From Veillonella dispar (GTDB lineage: Bacteria; Bacillota; Negativicutes; Veillonellales; Veillonellaceae): 64,000 nt of DNA. Shown here piece by piece: positions 1 through 7,832 of this stretch. Below the pieces are notes generated by a model. The model had not been told where the DNA came from and ran no database searches. It was given only the letters and a program-made list of their open reading frames with translations. Each line of letters starts with the position of its first letter. Position 1 is the stretch's first letter. The position numbers and the translations under genes are program-made. The stretch spans positions 827,952 to 891,951 of the forward strand of contig NZ_LR134375.1 of the NCBI RefSeq assembly GCF_900637515.1, in the 5' to 3' direction.

Positions 1-240
1 AATAACACTACAATTCTTAACAAAGTTGATAAAAACATCGATGTAAAAATCAATGAAAATAACAAACAAATCAACAACACAATCAATACTAAGATTGGTG
101 ATGTAAATGTTAAGATTGATGGCGTTAAAGGTGACTTGAATGGTCTTAAAGGTGATTTAGATGGCCTTAAAGGTCGTGTAGATCGTCATGACCAACGTTT
201 AGACTACTTACAAGATAATATTGCTGATAACTCTACACGT
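1..240 (+). repeat. Internal adhesin repeat, copy A (copy B at about 1405-1626)
   Basis: The stretch encoding ILNKVDKNIDVKINENNKQ through the DRHDQRLDYLQ segment to DNSTRI recurs at about 1405-1626 with a few synonymous changes. Copy A carries about 21 extra bases in the LKGDLDGLKG part. This is a duplicated stalk module. Confidence 0.85.
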
Positions 241-3200
241 ATCTCTGTAGTTGAAGATGGTGTGAAAGCTAATGCAAAAGATATTAATGTAGTAGGTACA
301 ATTGCAATGGAAAACCGTCAATTCATTGGCGATAATAAAGTTGCTATTGCTAACAACACTAAAAACATCAACATCAATGCTAAAGCTATCGATGAGTTAA
401 AAGGTCAAGTAGGTCAATCCTCTACAGTTATCAACGATATTAAGAAACAAATTACTAATATCAACGGTAAAGTAGAAAATAACACTACAAACATTGCTAA
501 TAACACAACTAATATTGCTAAAAATACTACAGCAATTAATAACGTAAACGTTAAAGTTGATGCTAATGCAAACGCTATCGTAGATAATAGCAAACGTATT
601 GATGCAACTAATGTAAAAGTAGATGTTAATACTACTAACATTGCTAACAATACAACAGCAATTAACAATGTAAACGTTAAAGTTGATGGTGTTAAAGGCG
701 ACTTGAATGGTCTTACTAAACGTGTAGAACAAAACGAAAAAGACATCAACGTAGCTGGTACAATTGCAATTGAAAACCGTAAATTCATTGGCGACAACAA
801 AGCTGCTATTGCAAATAACACTACAAATATCAATGTTAATGCAAAAGCTATTGATGAATTAAAAGGTCAAGTAGGTAAATCTTCTACAGTGATCAATGAT
901 ATTAAAAACCAAATTACTAATATCAATGGTAAAGTAGAAAATAATACCACTAACATCGCTAACAATGCTACAAACATTCAAGCTAATGTAGTGGCAATTA
1001 CTGACAATAGCAAACGTATTACTGAAAATACTACAAACATCGCAAACAATACTACAAACATTGCTAATAACACTACAGCTATTAACAATGTAAATGTAAA
1101 AGTTGATGGTGTTAAAGGTGACTTGAATGGTCTTACTAAACGTGTAGAACAAAACGAAAAAGACATCAACGTAGCTGGTACAATTGCAATTGAAAACCGT
1201 AAATTCATTGGCGACAATAAAAAAGCTATCGATGAATTAAAAGGTCAAGTTGGTACTACTATCACTAATATCGAATCTACTATTAATAACAAGATTGAAG
1301 CTAACAACACTACAATCCTTAATAAAGTAGATCAAAATATTGATGCTAAGATTACTGCTAATAACACTGTAATTAACCAAAACATTGCTAATGCAATCAA
1401 TGAAAATAATACAACAATCATTAACAAAGTTGATAAAAACATTGATGTGAAAATCAATGAAAACAATAAGCAAATCAACAACACAATCAATACTAAGATT
1501 GGTGATGTTAATGTTAAGATTGATGGCGTTAAAGGTGATGTAGCTGGTCTTACTGCACGTGTAGATCGTCATGATCAACGCTTAGATTACTTACAAGGTA
1601 ACATTGTAGATAACTCTACACGTATTAGCGCTAATGAAGATGCTATTAAAGCATTAAAGGGCCAAGTTGGTACAACAGTTACTAATGTTGAAAATACAAT
1701 CAACGCTAAGATTGAAGCAAACAACACAGTAATTAGAAACGATATCAACACTGCAATTACTAATAACAACACTGTTATTAACAATAACATTGCAACTGCA
1801 ATCAACGAAAACAATAAAACAATCATTAACAAAGTAGATCAAAATATTGATGCTAAGATTGCTGAAAACAATACAGTAATTAACAACACAATTAACAGCA
1901 AAGTTAATGAAGTAAATGTTAAGGTTGATGCTAACGCAAAAGCAATTGTTGATAATAGCAAAGCTATTACTGACATTAAAGCTAATGTGACAAATATCAG
2001 CAATAAAGTAGATGTTAACACTGCAGATATCAAAGCTATCCGCACAGATGTAACTAACAATACTACTAACATTGCTAATAACACAGCAGCTATTGCTAAT
2101 GTAAGCAAACAAGTTAAAAATAACACAACTAACATTTCTAACAATGCAACAGCTATTGCAAACATTAGTAAACAAGTTGCTGGTAACACAGCTAACATAA
2201 CTGATGTAACTGCTAAAGTAAATGCTAATACTGGTCGTATTGAATCTAATACAACTGCTATTAACAACTTAACTGGTAAAGTTGATGCTAACTCTCAAGC
2301 TATCGAATCCTTGAAAGGTCAAGTTGGTAAAGGCAATACTACAATTGTTAATGTAGCTCAAAAAGTAGAAAATATTACTCAAAACATTAACGCTCAAAAT
2401 AGCAACATCCAAGCTAATACTGTAAACATTCAAAATAATACTTCCAATATTAATAACATTAAAGCTAATGTTGTTAACGTTGAAAAGAATGTAAACAATA
2501 TTAAAGCTGATGTAACAGTAGTAAAAGCTGATATCACAAACATCAATGCTAAAGTTGATCAAAAAATCAATATTGTGAACAACAATATTACTAACGTTAA
2601 AAACGATGTGAAGAATATTGATGCTAAAGTTACAAATATTGATAACAAAGTTACAAATATTGATAACAAAGTTACTAATATTAACAATAAAGTAACTAAT
2701 ATTGATACTAAAGTTAATGATATTGACGTAAAAGTTAATAACCAAAATACTGTAATCAACAATATCAAAACTGATGTATCTGGCTTGAAAGATCAAGTTG
2801 GCAAAAATACTGAAGCAATTAAGAACTTACAAAATGTAAGCGCTGATGTAAACAAAGTGAAAGAACAAGTTAATGCTAATACTCAAAAAGCAAATGCTAA
2901 CGAAGAACGCATTAAAAATGTTCAAAGCCAAGTTTCTGTTAATACTGAAGCAATCAAACATAATACTGAAAACATCAATATTAACAAAGCAGCGATCAAA
3001 CAAAATGCTGAAGCAATTCAAAATACTAATGTAACTGTACAAAAAGTAATCAACAAAGTTGATGAACATAGCAAAGTTATTAACGACGTATCTAAACAAG
3101 TTAATACTAATACAACTAATATTGCTAATATCAATAATGTTGTTAACCAAAATACAACTAATATTACAAATGTAACTAACCAAGTTAATACAAACACAAG

Positions 3201-4092
3201 CAATATTAGCAAAGTAACTAACCAAGTTAATACAAATACTACAAACATCAACACTCTAAATGCTAAAGTAGATACTAATGTTACAAATATTACTAAAGTA
3301 GATAATCGTGTAACTGAAGTAGCTAAACAAGTTAATGAAAATGCACAATTAACTAAAGCTGTTGGTACTCTAGCATTAGAAAATCATGAAAAGGTTAGTG
3401 TATTAGGTTTACAAGTAAATAAAAATACTCAAGACATTGCTGATGTAAACACTAAAGTTGATGAAAATGTTACATTAACTAAGAACATTGGTGCGATTGC
3501 ATTAGAAAACAATGAAAAAGTTAATGTATTGGGCTTGCAAGTAAATAAAAATACTCAAGATATCAGTACATTAGCAGAAGCTGCAAATTATAGCTTGAAA
3601 GCTTCCAACATTGCATTACAAGATCACGCAACACTTGTTCAACATGATGCACAAATCGCAGAAAACTCTCGCCGCATTAGCAGCGTAGAACGCGATGTTA
3701 AAGTTGTAGGTGCTAATGCAGCAGCATTAGCAGCATTGAAACCTATCGAATACCACGAAGGTCAAAAAGCCCAAATTATGGCGGCTGTTGGTACTTACAA
3801 AGGTAAAACATCTACTGCATTGGGTGTAGCACATTATGCAAATCCTGATTTATTAATCCATGCTGGTGCCGCTTATGGTGGTGACCATAGCGTAATGGCA
3901 AATGCTGGTGTAACAATCGGTATTGGCAATGCTCCTACAGCTCCTAAAGCATCCCCTGCAACTGTAAAAGTTCTTGAGGATCAAGTGGCTGATTTGCAAG
4001 CACAAAACAAAGAAATTCGTGAACTTCTTGATAAAGTGATTGCACAACAACCACAACAAGCTCCAAAAGCAGCTGTAAAAACAACTAAATAA
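1..4092 (+). CDS. Trimeric autotransporter adhesin (YadA/Hag-like), 5' end outside window
   Basis: The reading frame is open from base 1, so the gene begins upstream; 1363 residues are visible. Trimeric autotransporters (type Vc secretion) are surface adhesins whose stalk is a trimeric coiled coil held by a 12-strand barrel in the outer membrane. The visible stalk is rich in Asn, Thr, Ile, Val and Lys with no Cys or Trp, and is built of 7-residue units such as IANNTTN, matching the [I/V]xxNTxx motif known to place Asn in coiled-coil cores. The YadA-type anchor is encoded at about 3718-3930 (AALAALKPIEY to VTIGIG). Unlike usual members, which end at the last strand, about 54 residues follow, including a regular heptad helix and a Pro/Ala/Lys-rich end. 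There is no gene before it in the window, and a terminator follows. Internal repeats make exact length likely variable between strains. Confidence 0.93.
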   Translation, partial: NNTTILNKVDKNIDVKINENNKQINNTINTKIGDVNVKIDGVKGDLNGLKGDLDGLKGRVDRHDQRLDYLQDNIADNSTRISVVEDGVKANAKDINVVGTIAMENRQFIGDNKVAIANNTKNININAKAIDELKGQVGQSSTVINDIKKQITNINGKVENNTTNIANNTTNIAKNTTAINNVNVKVDANANAIVDNSKRIDATNVKVDVNTTNIANNTTAINNVNVKVDGVKGDLNGLTKRVEQNEKDINVAGTIAIENRKFIGDNKAAIANNTTNINVNAKAIDELKGQVGKSSTVINDIKNQITNINGKVENNTTNIANNATNIQANVVAITDNSKRITENTTNIANNTTNIANNTTAINNVNVKVDGVKGDLNGLTKRVEQNEKDINVAGTIAIENRKFIGDNKKAIDELKGQVGTTITNIESTINNKIEANNTTILNKVDQNIDAKITANNTVINQNIANAINENNTTIINKVDKNIDVKINENNKQINNTINTKIGDVNVKIDGVKGDVAGLTARVDRHDQRLDYLQGNIVDNSTRISANEDAIKALKGQVGTTVTNVENTINAKIEANNTVIRNDINTAITNNNTVINNNIATAINENNKTIINKVDQNIDAKIAENNTVINNTINSKVNEVNVKVDANAKAIVDNSKAITDIKANVTNISNKVDVNTADIKAIRTDVTNNTTNIANNTAAIANVSKQVKNNTTNISNNATAIANISKQVAGNTANITDVTAKVNANTGRIESNTTAINNLTGKVDANSQAIESLKGQVGKGNTTIVNVAQKVENITQNINAQNSNIQANTVNIQNNTSNINNIKANVVNVEKNVNNIKADVTVVKADITNINAKVDQKINIVNNNITNVKNDVKNIDAKVTNIDNKVTNIDNKVTNINNKVTNIDTKVNDIDVKVNNQNTVINNIKTDVSGLKDQVGKNTEAIKNLQNVSADVNKVKEQVNANTQKANANEERIKNVQSQVSVNTEAIKHNTENININKAAIKQNAEAIQNTNVTVQKVINKVDEHSKVINDVSKQVNTNTTNIANINNVVNQNTTNITNVTNQVNTNTSNISKVTNQVNTNTTNINTLNAKVDTNVTNITKVDNRVTEVAKQVNENAQLTKAVGTLALENHEKVSVLGLQVNKNTQDIADVNTKVDENVTLTKNIGAIALENNEKVNVLGLQVNKNTQDISTLAEAANYSLKASNIALQDHATLVQHDAQIAENSRRISSVERDVKVVGANAAALAALKPIEYHEGQKAQIMAAVGTYKGKTSTALGVAHYANPDLLIHAGAAYGGDHSVMANAGVTIGIGNAPTAPKASPATVKVLEDQVADLQAQNKEIRELLDKVIAQQPQQAPKAAVKTTK
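661..800 (+). repeat. Internal adhesin repeat, offset 420 bp from a copy at 1081-1220
   Basis: Bases 721-797 and 1141-1217 are identical, and the flanks back to 661/1081 differ at few sites. The offset of exactly 420 bp equals 140 codons. A more diverged third copy lies near 270-350 (the GTIAMENRQFIGDN segment). Near-identical DNA copies suggest recent duplication or gene conversion in the stalk. Confidence 0.85.
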
Positions 4093-4140
4093 TATGCCTC
4101 CCAACCGATGGGTTACACTATAATCTATCGTAGGTATAGA

Positions 4141-4175
4141 AACCGCGTAGCAGAAATGCTACGCGGTTTTCTTTT
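4141..4175 (+). terminator. Rho-independent terminator of the adhesin gene
   Basis: A perfect 12-bp stem (4141-4152 with 4157-4168), GAAA loop, GC-rich core, followed by a T-rich run (TTTCTTTTT). It lies 49 bp after the adhesin stop codon. Confidence 0.93.
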
Positions 4176-4416
4176 TGTGTGGATTTGTGGTGATTGTATT
4201 CCAATATATCGTTTGATTTAAGTGTTACAGAACTTATGGGGATATTGTGGTGGGGATTGGATATAGATAAAACTAAAATTTGGCACCTGGTGGTGGGTAG
4301 TGGTTTTTATGATTCGATTATTATTTAATTTCGAACATATGTATCTAAGAAAAGAAGAGAAAAATAGAGATTATGAAAGAAAAATATAAAAAAGTGGGAT
4401 AAAAATGGATTTTTTA

Positions 4417-4445
4417 TTGTGATTGGTGGGGAATTGTGGTAGAAT
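4417..4445 (+). promoter_or_regulatory. Candidate sigma-A type promoter of the dcw cluster
   Basis: TTGTGA at 4417-4422 and TAGAAT at 4440-4445 are 17 bp apart. The transcription start would fall near 4452, about 40 bp before mraZ. The spacer and the -10 flank contain the GTGG boxes described separately. Confidence 0.55.
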
Positions 4446-4465
4446 TTACCATATAGTGGTGGATA
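4426..4465 (+). promoter_or_regulatory. Candidate MraZ operator: GTGG boxes on a 10-bp spacing
   Basis: GTGGGGAATT (4426-4435), GTGGTAGAAT (4436-4445) and GTGGTGGATA (4456-4465) begin at 10-bp steps, with one step unoccupied. MraZ proteins of other bacteria bind G-rich direct repeats with about 10-bp spacing just before their own gene and repress the operon. Position and spacing fit autoregulation; the exact box sequence for this lineage is inferred. Confidence 0.55.
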
Positions 4466-4491
4466 AGGAATGGTAAAGGGCGGTGATACGT

Positions 4492-4923
4492 ATGTTCATG
4501 GGAGAATATAATCACACCATTGATACAAAAGGGCGGATGATTATACCCGCGAAAATACGTGAACAACTAGGCGAAGTATGCATTGTTACTAAGGGCCTAG
4601 ATAACTGCTTAGCTATTTACACCGAAGAAGCGTGGAAGAAAATTTCTGCAGCTTTACAATCACAATCCTCCACTAAAGCTAGCGTACGTGCCTTAAAACG
4701 TTTTGTTTTTGGTAGTGCCGCTGAGCTTGAATATGATAAACAAGGTCGTGTCCTCATTCCTGTACCACTACGTGAATATGCGAGCCTTGATAAACAGGCC
4801 GTTATTGTCGGTGCTGGGGATCACGTTGAAATTTGGAGCCGCGAAAAATATGATTACTATGATGATCAAGTGGCTGAAAGTATGGAAGAACTTGTCGAAG
4901 GTCTAGAAGGGATTATGTTATAG
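4492..4923 (+). CDS. mraZ: Transcriptional regulator MraZ
   Basis: MraZ is a ring-forming DNA-binding protein made of two AbrB-like swapped hairpins that represses the dcw cluster. The protein opens with MFMGEYNHTIDTKGR, the family signature, and repeats the theme later (AELEYDKQGRVLIP), giving the two DxxGR half-domains. I chose ATG 4492, which follows GGTGA by a good distance and gives the conserved N-terminus; an in-frame GTG at 4483 is less likely. Length is 143 residues, normal for the family. It is the first gene of the cluster, followed after 9 bp by rsmH. Confidence 0.95.
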   Translation: MFMGEYNHTIDTKGRMIIPAKIREQLGEVCIVTKGLDNCLAIYTEEAWKKISAALQSQSSTKASVRALKRFVFGSAAELEYDKQGRVLIPVPLREYASLDKQAVIVGAGDHVEIWSREKYDYYDDQVAESMEELVEGLEGIML

Positions 4924-4932
4924 GAGGCTATG

Positions 4933-5865
4933 ATGGAATTTAATCATACCAGCGTACTTTTACGCGAAACGGTGGACTCCGTCGTAACTAATCCAAAAGG
5001 CATCTATGTGGACTGTACTCTGGGCGGTGCAGGACATGCCCATGCTGTGGGCGAGATGCTAGACCCAGAAGGCATGATTATAGGGTTGGATCAAGATGAA
5101 GATGCGTTGAGCGTAGCTCGACAGCGTTTATCTGATTTAACATGTCAGGTATTAACAATACCGACGAACTTTTCTAACTTAAAAGAAGCCCTCCATAATG
5201 AGGGTATCTATGAAGTAGATGGATTTATCTTTGATCTTGGCGTATCTAGCTATCAACTGGATACACCGGAGCGTGGCTTTTCATATATGAATGATGGCCC
5301 ACTCGATATGCGTATGGATAAGGACGCACCATTAACGGCAGAAGAGGTTGTTAATGAATATGATGCTGATGCATTATTGCAAATTATCCGCGACTATGGT
5401 GAAGAGCGATGGGCTAAGCGCATTGTTGAATTCATCATTAATGCACGTCAAGAAAAACGAATTACCACTACTGGTGAGTTAGTTAGAATTATTAAGCAAG
5501 CAATACCTGCGAAGGCGCGTCAAGATGGACCGCATCCGGCAAAACGGACGTTCCAAGCTATTCGCATTGAAGTAAATAGAGAATTAGCTATCTTGCATGA
5601 TAGTTTTGTAGATGCTGTATCCATGTTGAAACCAAAGGGGAAAATTGGGGTTATCACATTCCACTCCTTGGAAGATCGAATTACAAAACAAACTTTCAAA
5701 GAGTTGAGTACAGCATGTATATGTCCTCCAGAATTGCCAATGTGCGTATGTAACCACAAGGCAGTTGTGAAGGCGAAGAATAAGGCTATAGAGCCTAGTG
5801 CAGGGGAGATTGAGGTTAATCCGAGGGCTAGAAGCGCAAAGTTACGCGTAGCCGTCAAGTTGTAG
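4933..5865 (+). CDS. rsmH: 16S rRNA (cytosine(1402)-N(4))-methyltransferase RsmH
   Basis: RsmH (MraW) uses S-adenosylmethionine to methylate N4 of C1402 in the ribosomal P site. The protein starts FNHTSVLLRETVD and has the SAM loop DCTLGGAGHA near residues 27-36, then GLDQDEDAL. Later it has the family blocks HPAKRTFQAIRIEVN and GVITFHSLEDRI. At 310 residues it is full length. AGGAGG at 4922-4927 favours ATG 4933; the adjacent ATG 4930 would be too close. Second gene of the dcw cluster, as in most bacteria. Confidence 0.96.
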   Translation: MEFNHTSVLLRETVDSVVTNPKGIYVDCTLGGAGHAHAVGEMLDPEGMIIGLDQDEDALSVARQRLSDLTCQVLTIPTNFSNLKEALHNEGIYEVDGFIFDLGVSSYQLDTPERGFSYMNDGPLDMRMDKDAPLTAEEVVNEYDADALLQIIRDYGEERWAKRIVEFIINARQEKRITTTGELVRIIKQAIPAKARQDGPHPAKRTFQAIRIEVNRELAILHDSFVDAVSMLKPKGKIGVITFHSLEDRITKQTFKELSTACICPPELPMCVCNHKAVVKAKNKAIEPSAGEIEVNPRARSAKLRVAVKL

Positions 5866-5880
5866 AATTGGAAGGGGTTA

Positions 5881-6291
5881 GTGTTTATGTTAGCGAGAAA
5901 GGCTGTTGTGGGCCAAGTTAAAAGCGATGTGTTGGTCGCTTCACAAGGGAGAAAACGTAGTGCAAATGTGGCTCTAGATTTGAGCCCTATGATGTGGCAG
6001 GTTGTATATGGTATTGCTGCATTGGTTGCATTTTTGCTTATCATGATGGTTATGAATGCGTACAGCACAAAATTAGGCTACGAAGTAGTTAAAACACAGC
6101 AAGCTGTAGTACAATTAACAAAGGATAATGATGCGTTGGATGTTGAAGTGGCTTCTTTGAAGTCTCCTGTTCGTATTCAACAAATCGCAGAACAACAACT
6201 AGGGATGGTTTTGCCTGATTCTTTTGTTTATAGTACAAAAAGCGCTGTTACTGAACGTACTGTACAAGAGAAACAGCAAATTATAGACTAG
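5881..6291 (+). CDS. ftsL: Cell division protein FtsL (bitopic, coiled coil)
   Basis: A 136-residue protein with a cytoplasmic N-terminus, one membrane helix (about residues 39-60, WQVVYGIAALVAFLLIMMV) and a following heptad region (VVKTQQAVVQLTKDNDALDVEVASL), ending in RIQQIAEQQLGMV. That layout is FtsL/DivIC-type; FtsL recruits the septal synthase with FtsB and FtsQ. Sequence conservation is low in this family, so the name rests on layout and on its place right after rsmH. The start is GTG 5881 (GGAAGGGG just before) or ATG 5887. Unusually, no ftsI follows. Confidence 0.82.
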   Translation: MFMLARKAVVGQVKSDVLVASQGRKRSANVALDLSPMMWQVVYGIAALVAFLLIMMVMNAYSTKLGYEVVKTQQAVVQLTKDNDALDVEVASLKSPVRIQQIAEQQLGMVLPDSFVYSTKSAVTERTVQEKQQIID

Positions 6292-6297
6292 CAGGCA

Positions 6298-6324
6298 AAG
6301 CAGCTCGTATTGGGCTGCTTTCCT
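6298..6324 (+). other. Short hairpin between ftsL and murE
   Basis: AAAGCAGC (about 6298-6305) pairs with GCTGCTTT (about 6315-6322) just before the murE ribosome site. The T-run behind it is broken (CCTTTGCG), so it is a weak terminator or attenuator at most; it could also be an mRNA processing or stability element. Confidence 0.35.
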
Positions 6325-6346
6325 TTGCGTGTAAAGGAGATTGTAT

Positions 6347-7831
6347 ATGAAACAATTACAAGATATAGTAAAAACTTTGCAAACACCGCATATAGAAGGA
6401 AATACAGCTGTTGAGGTATTAGATATTACGGCTGATTCTCGTGCAGTAAAAGCAGGTAGCTTATTTATTGCGTTAGATGGTGCCACTGTAGATGGTCATA
6501 ATTATGTAAATAAAGCTGTTGAAGCTGGTGCTGTAGCAGTACTTGTATCTAAACCAGTAGAGGTAAGTGGTGATGTTTGTGTTATCACTGTAGAGGATAC
6601 TCGAAAAGCTATGATGGCTTGTGTACCATATTTCTTTGATTATCCAGCCAATTCTATGCGTATGATCGGTGTTACTGGTACTAATGGTAAAACGACTACA
6701 ACTCATATGATTCGTCATATTTTGAAAGGCCAAGGCCATAAAGTAGGCGTTATTGGTACCGTTCATATTATGATTGGTGATACATCCTATCCAATTCACA
6801 ATACAACACCGGATGTAGTAGATTTACAACATATTCTTCATCAAATGGTAGAAGAAGGTGTTACCCATTGTGTCATGGAAGTATCTTCCCATGCGTTAGC
6901 ATTAGGTCGGGTTTCTGGTGTTGAATATGATACAGCAGTATTCACGAACTTAACACAAGATCATTTGGACTTTCACAAGACCTTTGAAAATTATTTGGCC
7001 GCTAAGTGTAAATTATTTGAACAAGTTAGCGCGCCAAACCAAACTAAATCTGGTAAAGGGGCTATCATCAATATCGATGACGAGTATGGTCATCGTGTAA
7101 TTGAAAAAACAACGGCGCCTATCATTACATACAGTATTGATGGTAAAGGAACGTTGAATGCTCATGATGTTGAAATGACGCCTAAATCTAGTCGTTATAC
7201 TGTATCCTATGATGGCAATGACTATACAGTGGCTATGAATACAACTGGTTTGTTTAATGTATATAATACATTGGCTGCTATTGGCGCTTGTCTATTAGAA
7301 GGTATCTCCATGGAAGATATCGATAAGGCGATGAAAACATTTAGCGCTGTGCCTGGCCGTTTTGAGCTTATTGAAGAAGGTCAACCATTTGCAGTTGTTG
7401 TAGACTATGCACATACACCAGATGGGTTAGAAAATATTCTACAAACAGCAAAGGCTATTCAAGAAAATCGCATTATTGTAGTCTTTGGTTGTGGTGGTGA
7501 CCGGGATGCTACAAAACGTCCTATAATGGGCCGTATTGCTGCACAATATGGCGATATAGTATATGTTACATCTGACAATCCTCGTACAGAAGATCCTGTG
7601 CAAATTGTGAAAGATGTAGAGGTAGGCGTTAAAGAAGGACTTCGTGAAGGCTCTCACTATGAAGTTATCGTTGATCGTCGGGAAGCGATTCAACATGCAA
7701 TACAAAATGCAAAACCTGGGGATATTGTACTAATTGCAGGTAAGGGGCATGAGGATTACCAAATCTTAAAGGATAAAACGATTCATTTCGATGATCGTGA
7801 AGAGGCGCGAGCAGCCCTCAAGGAGATCTAA
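6347..7831 (+). CDS. murE: UDP-MurNAc-tripeptide synthetase MurE (meso-diaminopimelate type)
   Basis: MurE adds the third amino acid to UDP-MurNAc-L-Ala-D-Glu in the cytoplasm, using ATP. The ATP loop GTNGKTTT is at residues 111-118, the central Mur ligase domain has VMEVSSHAL, and the C-terminal domain has DNPR at 410-413, the motif that marks meso-diaminopimelate-adding enzymes. AAAGGAGA at 6333-6340 sets the start at ATG 6347, giving 494 residues. murF follows with its ribosome site inside the murE end, so the two are translationally linked. Confidence 0.96.
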   Translation: MKQLQDIVKTLQTPHIEGNTAVEVLDITADSRAVKAGSLFIALDGATVDGHNYVNKAVEAGAVAVLVSKPVEVSGDVCVITVEDTRKAMMACVPYFFDYPANSMRMIGVTGTNGKTTTTHMIRHILKGQGHKVGVIGTVHIMIGDTSYPIHNTTPDVVDLQHILHQMVEEGVTHCVMEVSSHALALGRVSGVEYDTAVFTNLTQDHLDFHKTFENYLAAKCKLFEQVSAPNQTKSGKGAIINIDDEYGHRVIEKTTAPIITYSIDGKGTLNAHDVEMTPKSSRYTVSYDGNDYTVAMNTTGLFNVYNTLAAIGACLLEGISMEDIDKAMKTFSAVPGRFELIEEGQPFAVVVDYAHTPDGLENILQTAKAIQENRIIVVFGCGGDRDATKRPIMGRIAAQYGDIVYVTSDNPRTEDPVQIVKDVEVGVKEGLREGSHYEVIVDRREAIQHAIQNAKPGDIVLIAGKGHEDYQILKDKTIHFDDREEARAALKEI

Positions 7832-7832
7832 T

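Larger units (their letters stand above)
4093..4491. other. 399-bp intergenic region between adhesin and dcw cluster
   Basis: It holds the adhesin terminator, then about 220 bp of AT-rich DNA with two GTGG-rich islands (about 4233-4260 and 4287-4305), and finally the mraZ promoter with GTGG boxes. I see no gene or RNA in it. Confidence 0.6.

Noticed and set aside
1020-1090. Short tandem repeats in the adhesin that could suggest a CRISPR array
   Set aside because: The repeats are in-frame heptad codons with synonymous variation and no unique spacers.
397-2796. Several long minus-strand open frames inside the adhesin gene that look like hydrophobic proteins
   Set aside because: They are the reverse complement of Asn/Thr/Ile codons, which reads as Val, Ile, Leu and Phe. 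They overlap each other, lack ribosome sites and have no family features.
4483-4491. Upstream GTG start for mraZ
   Set aside because: It would put non-conserved residues ahead of the MFMGEY signature and overlaps the sequence that best fits the ribosome site.
5520-6068. 182-codon minus-strand frame across the rsmH-ftsL junction
   Set aside because: Opposite two recognised genes; no ribosome site, no recognisable motif.
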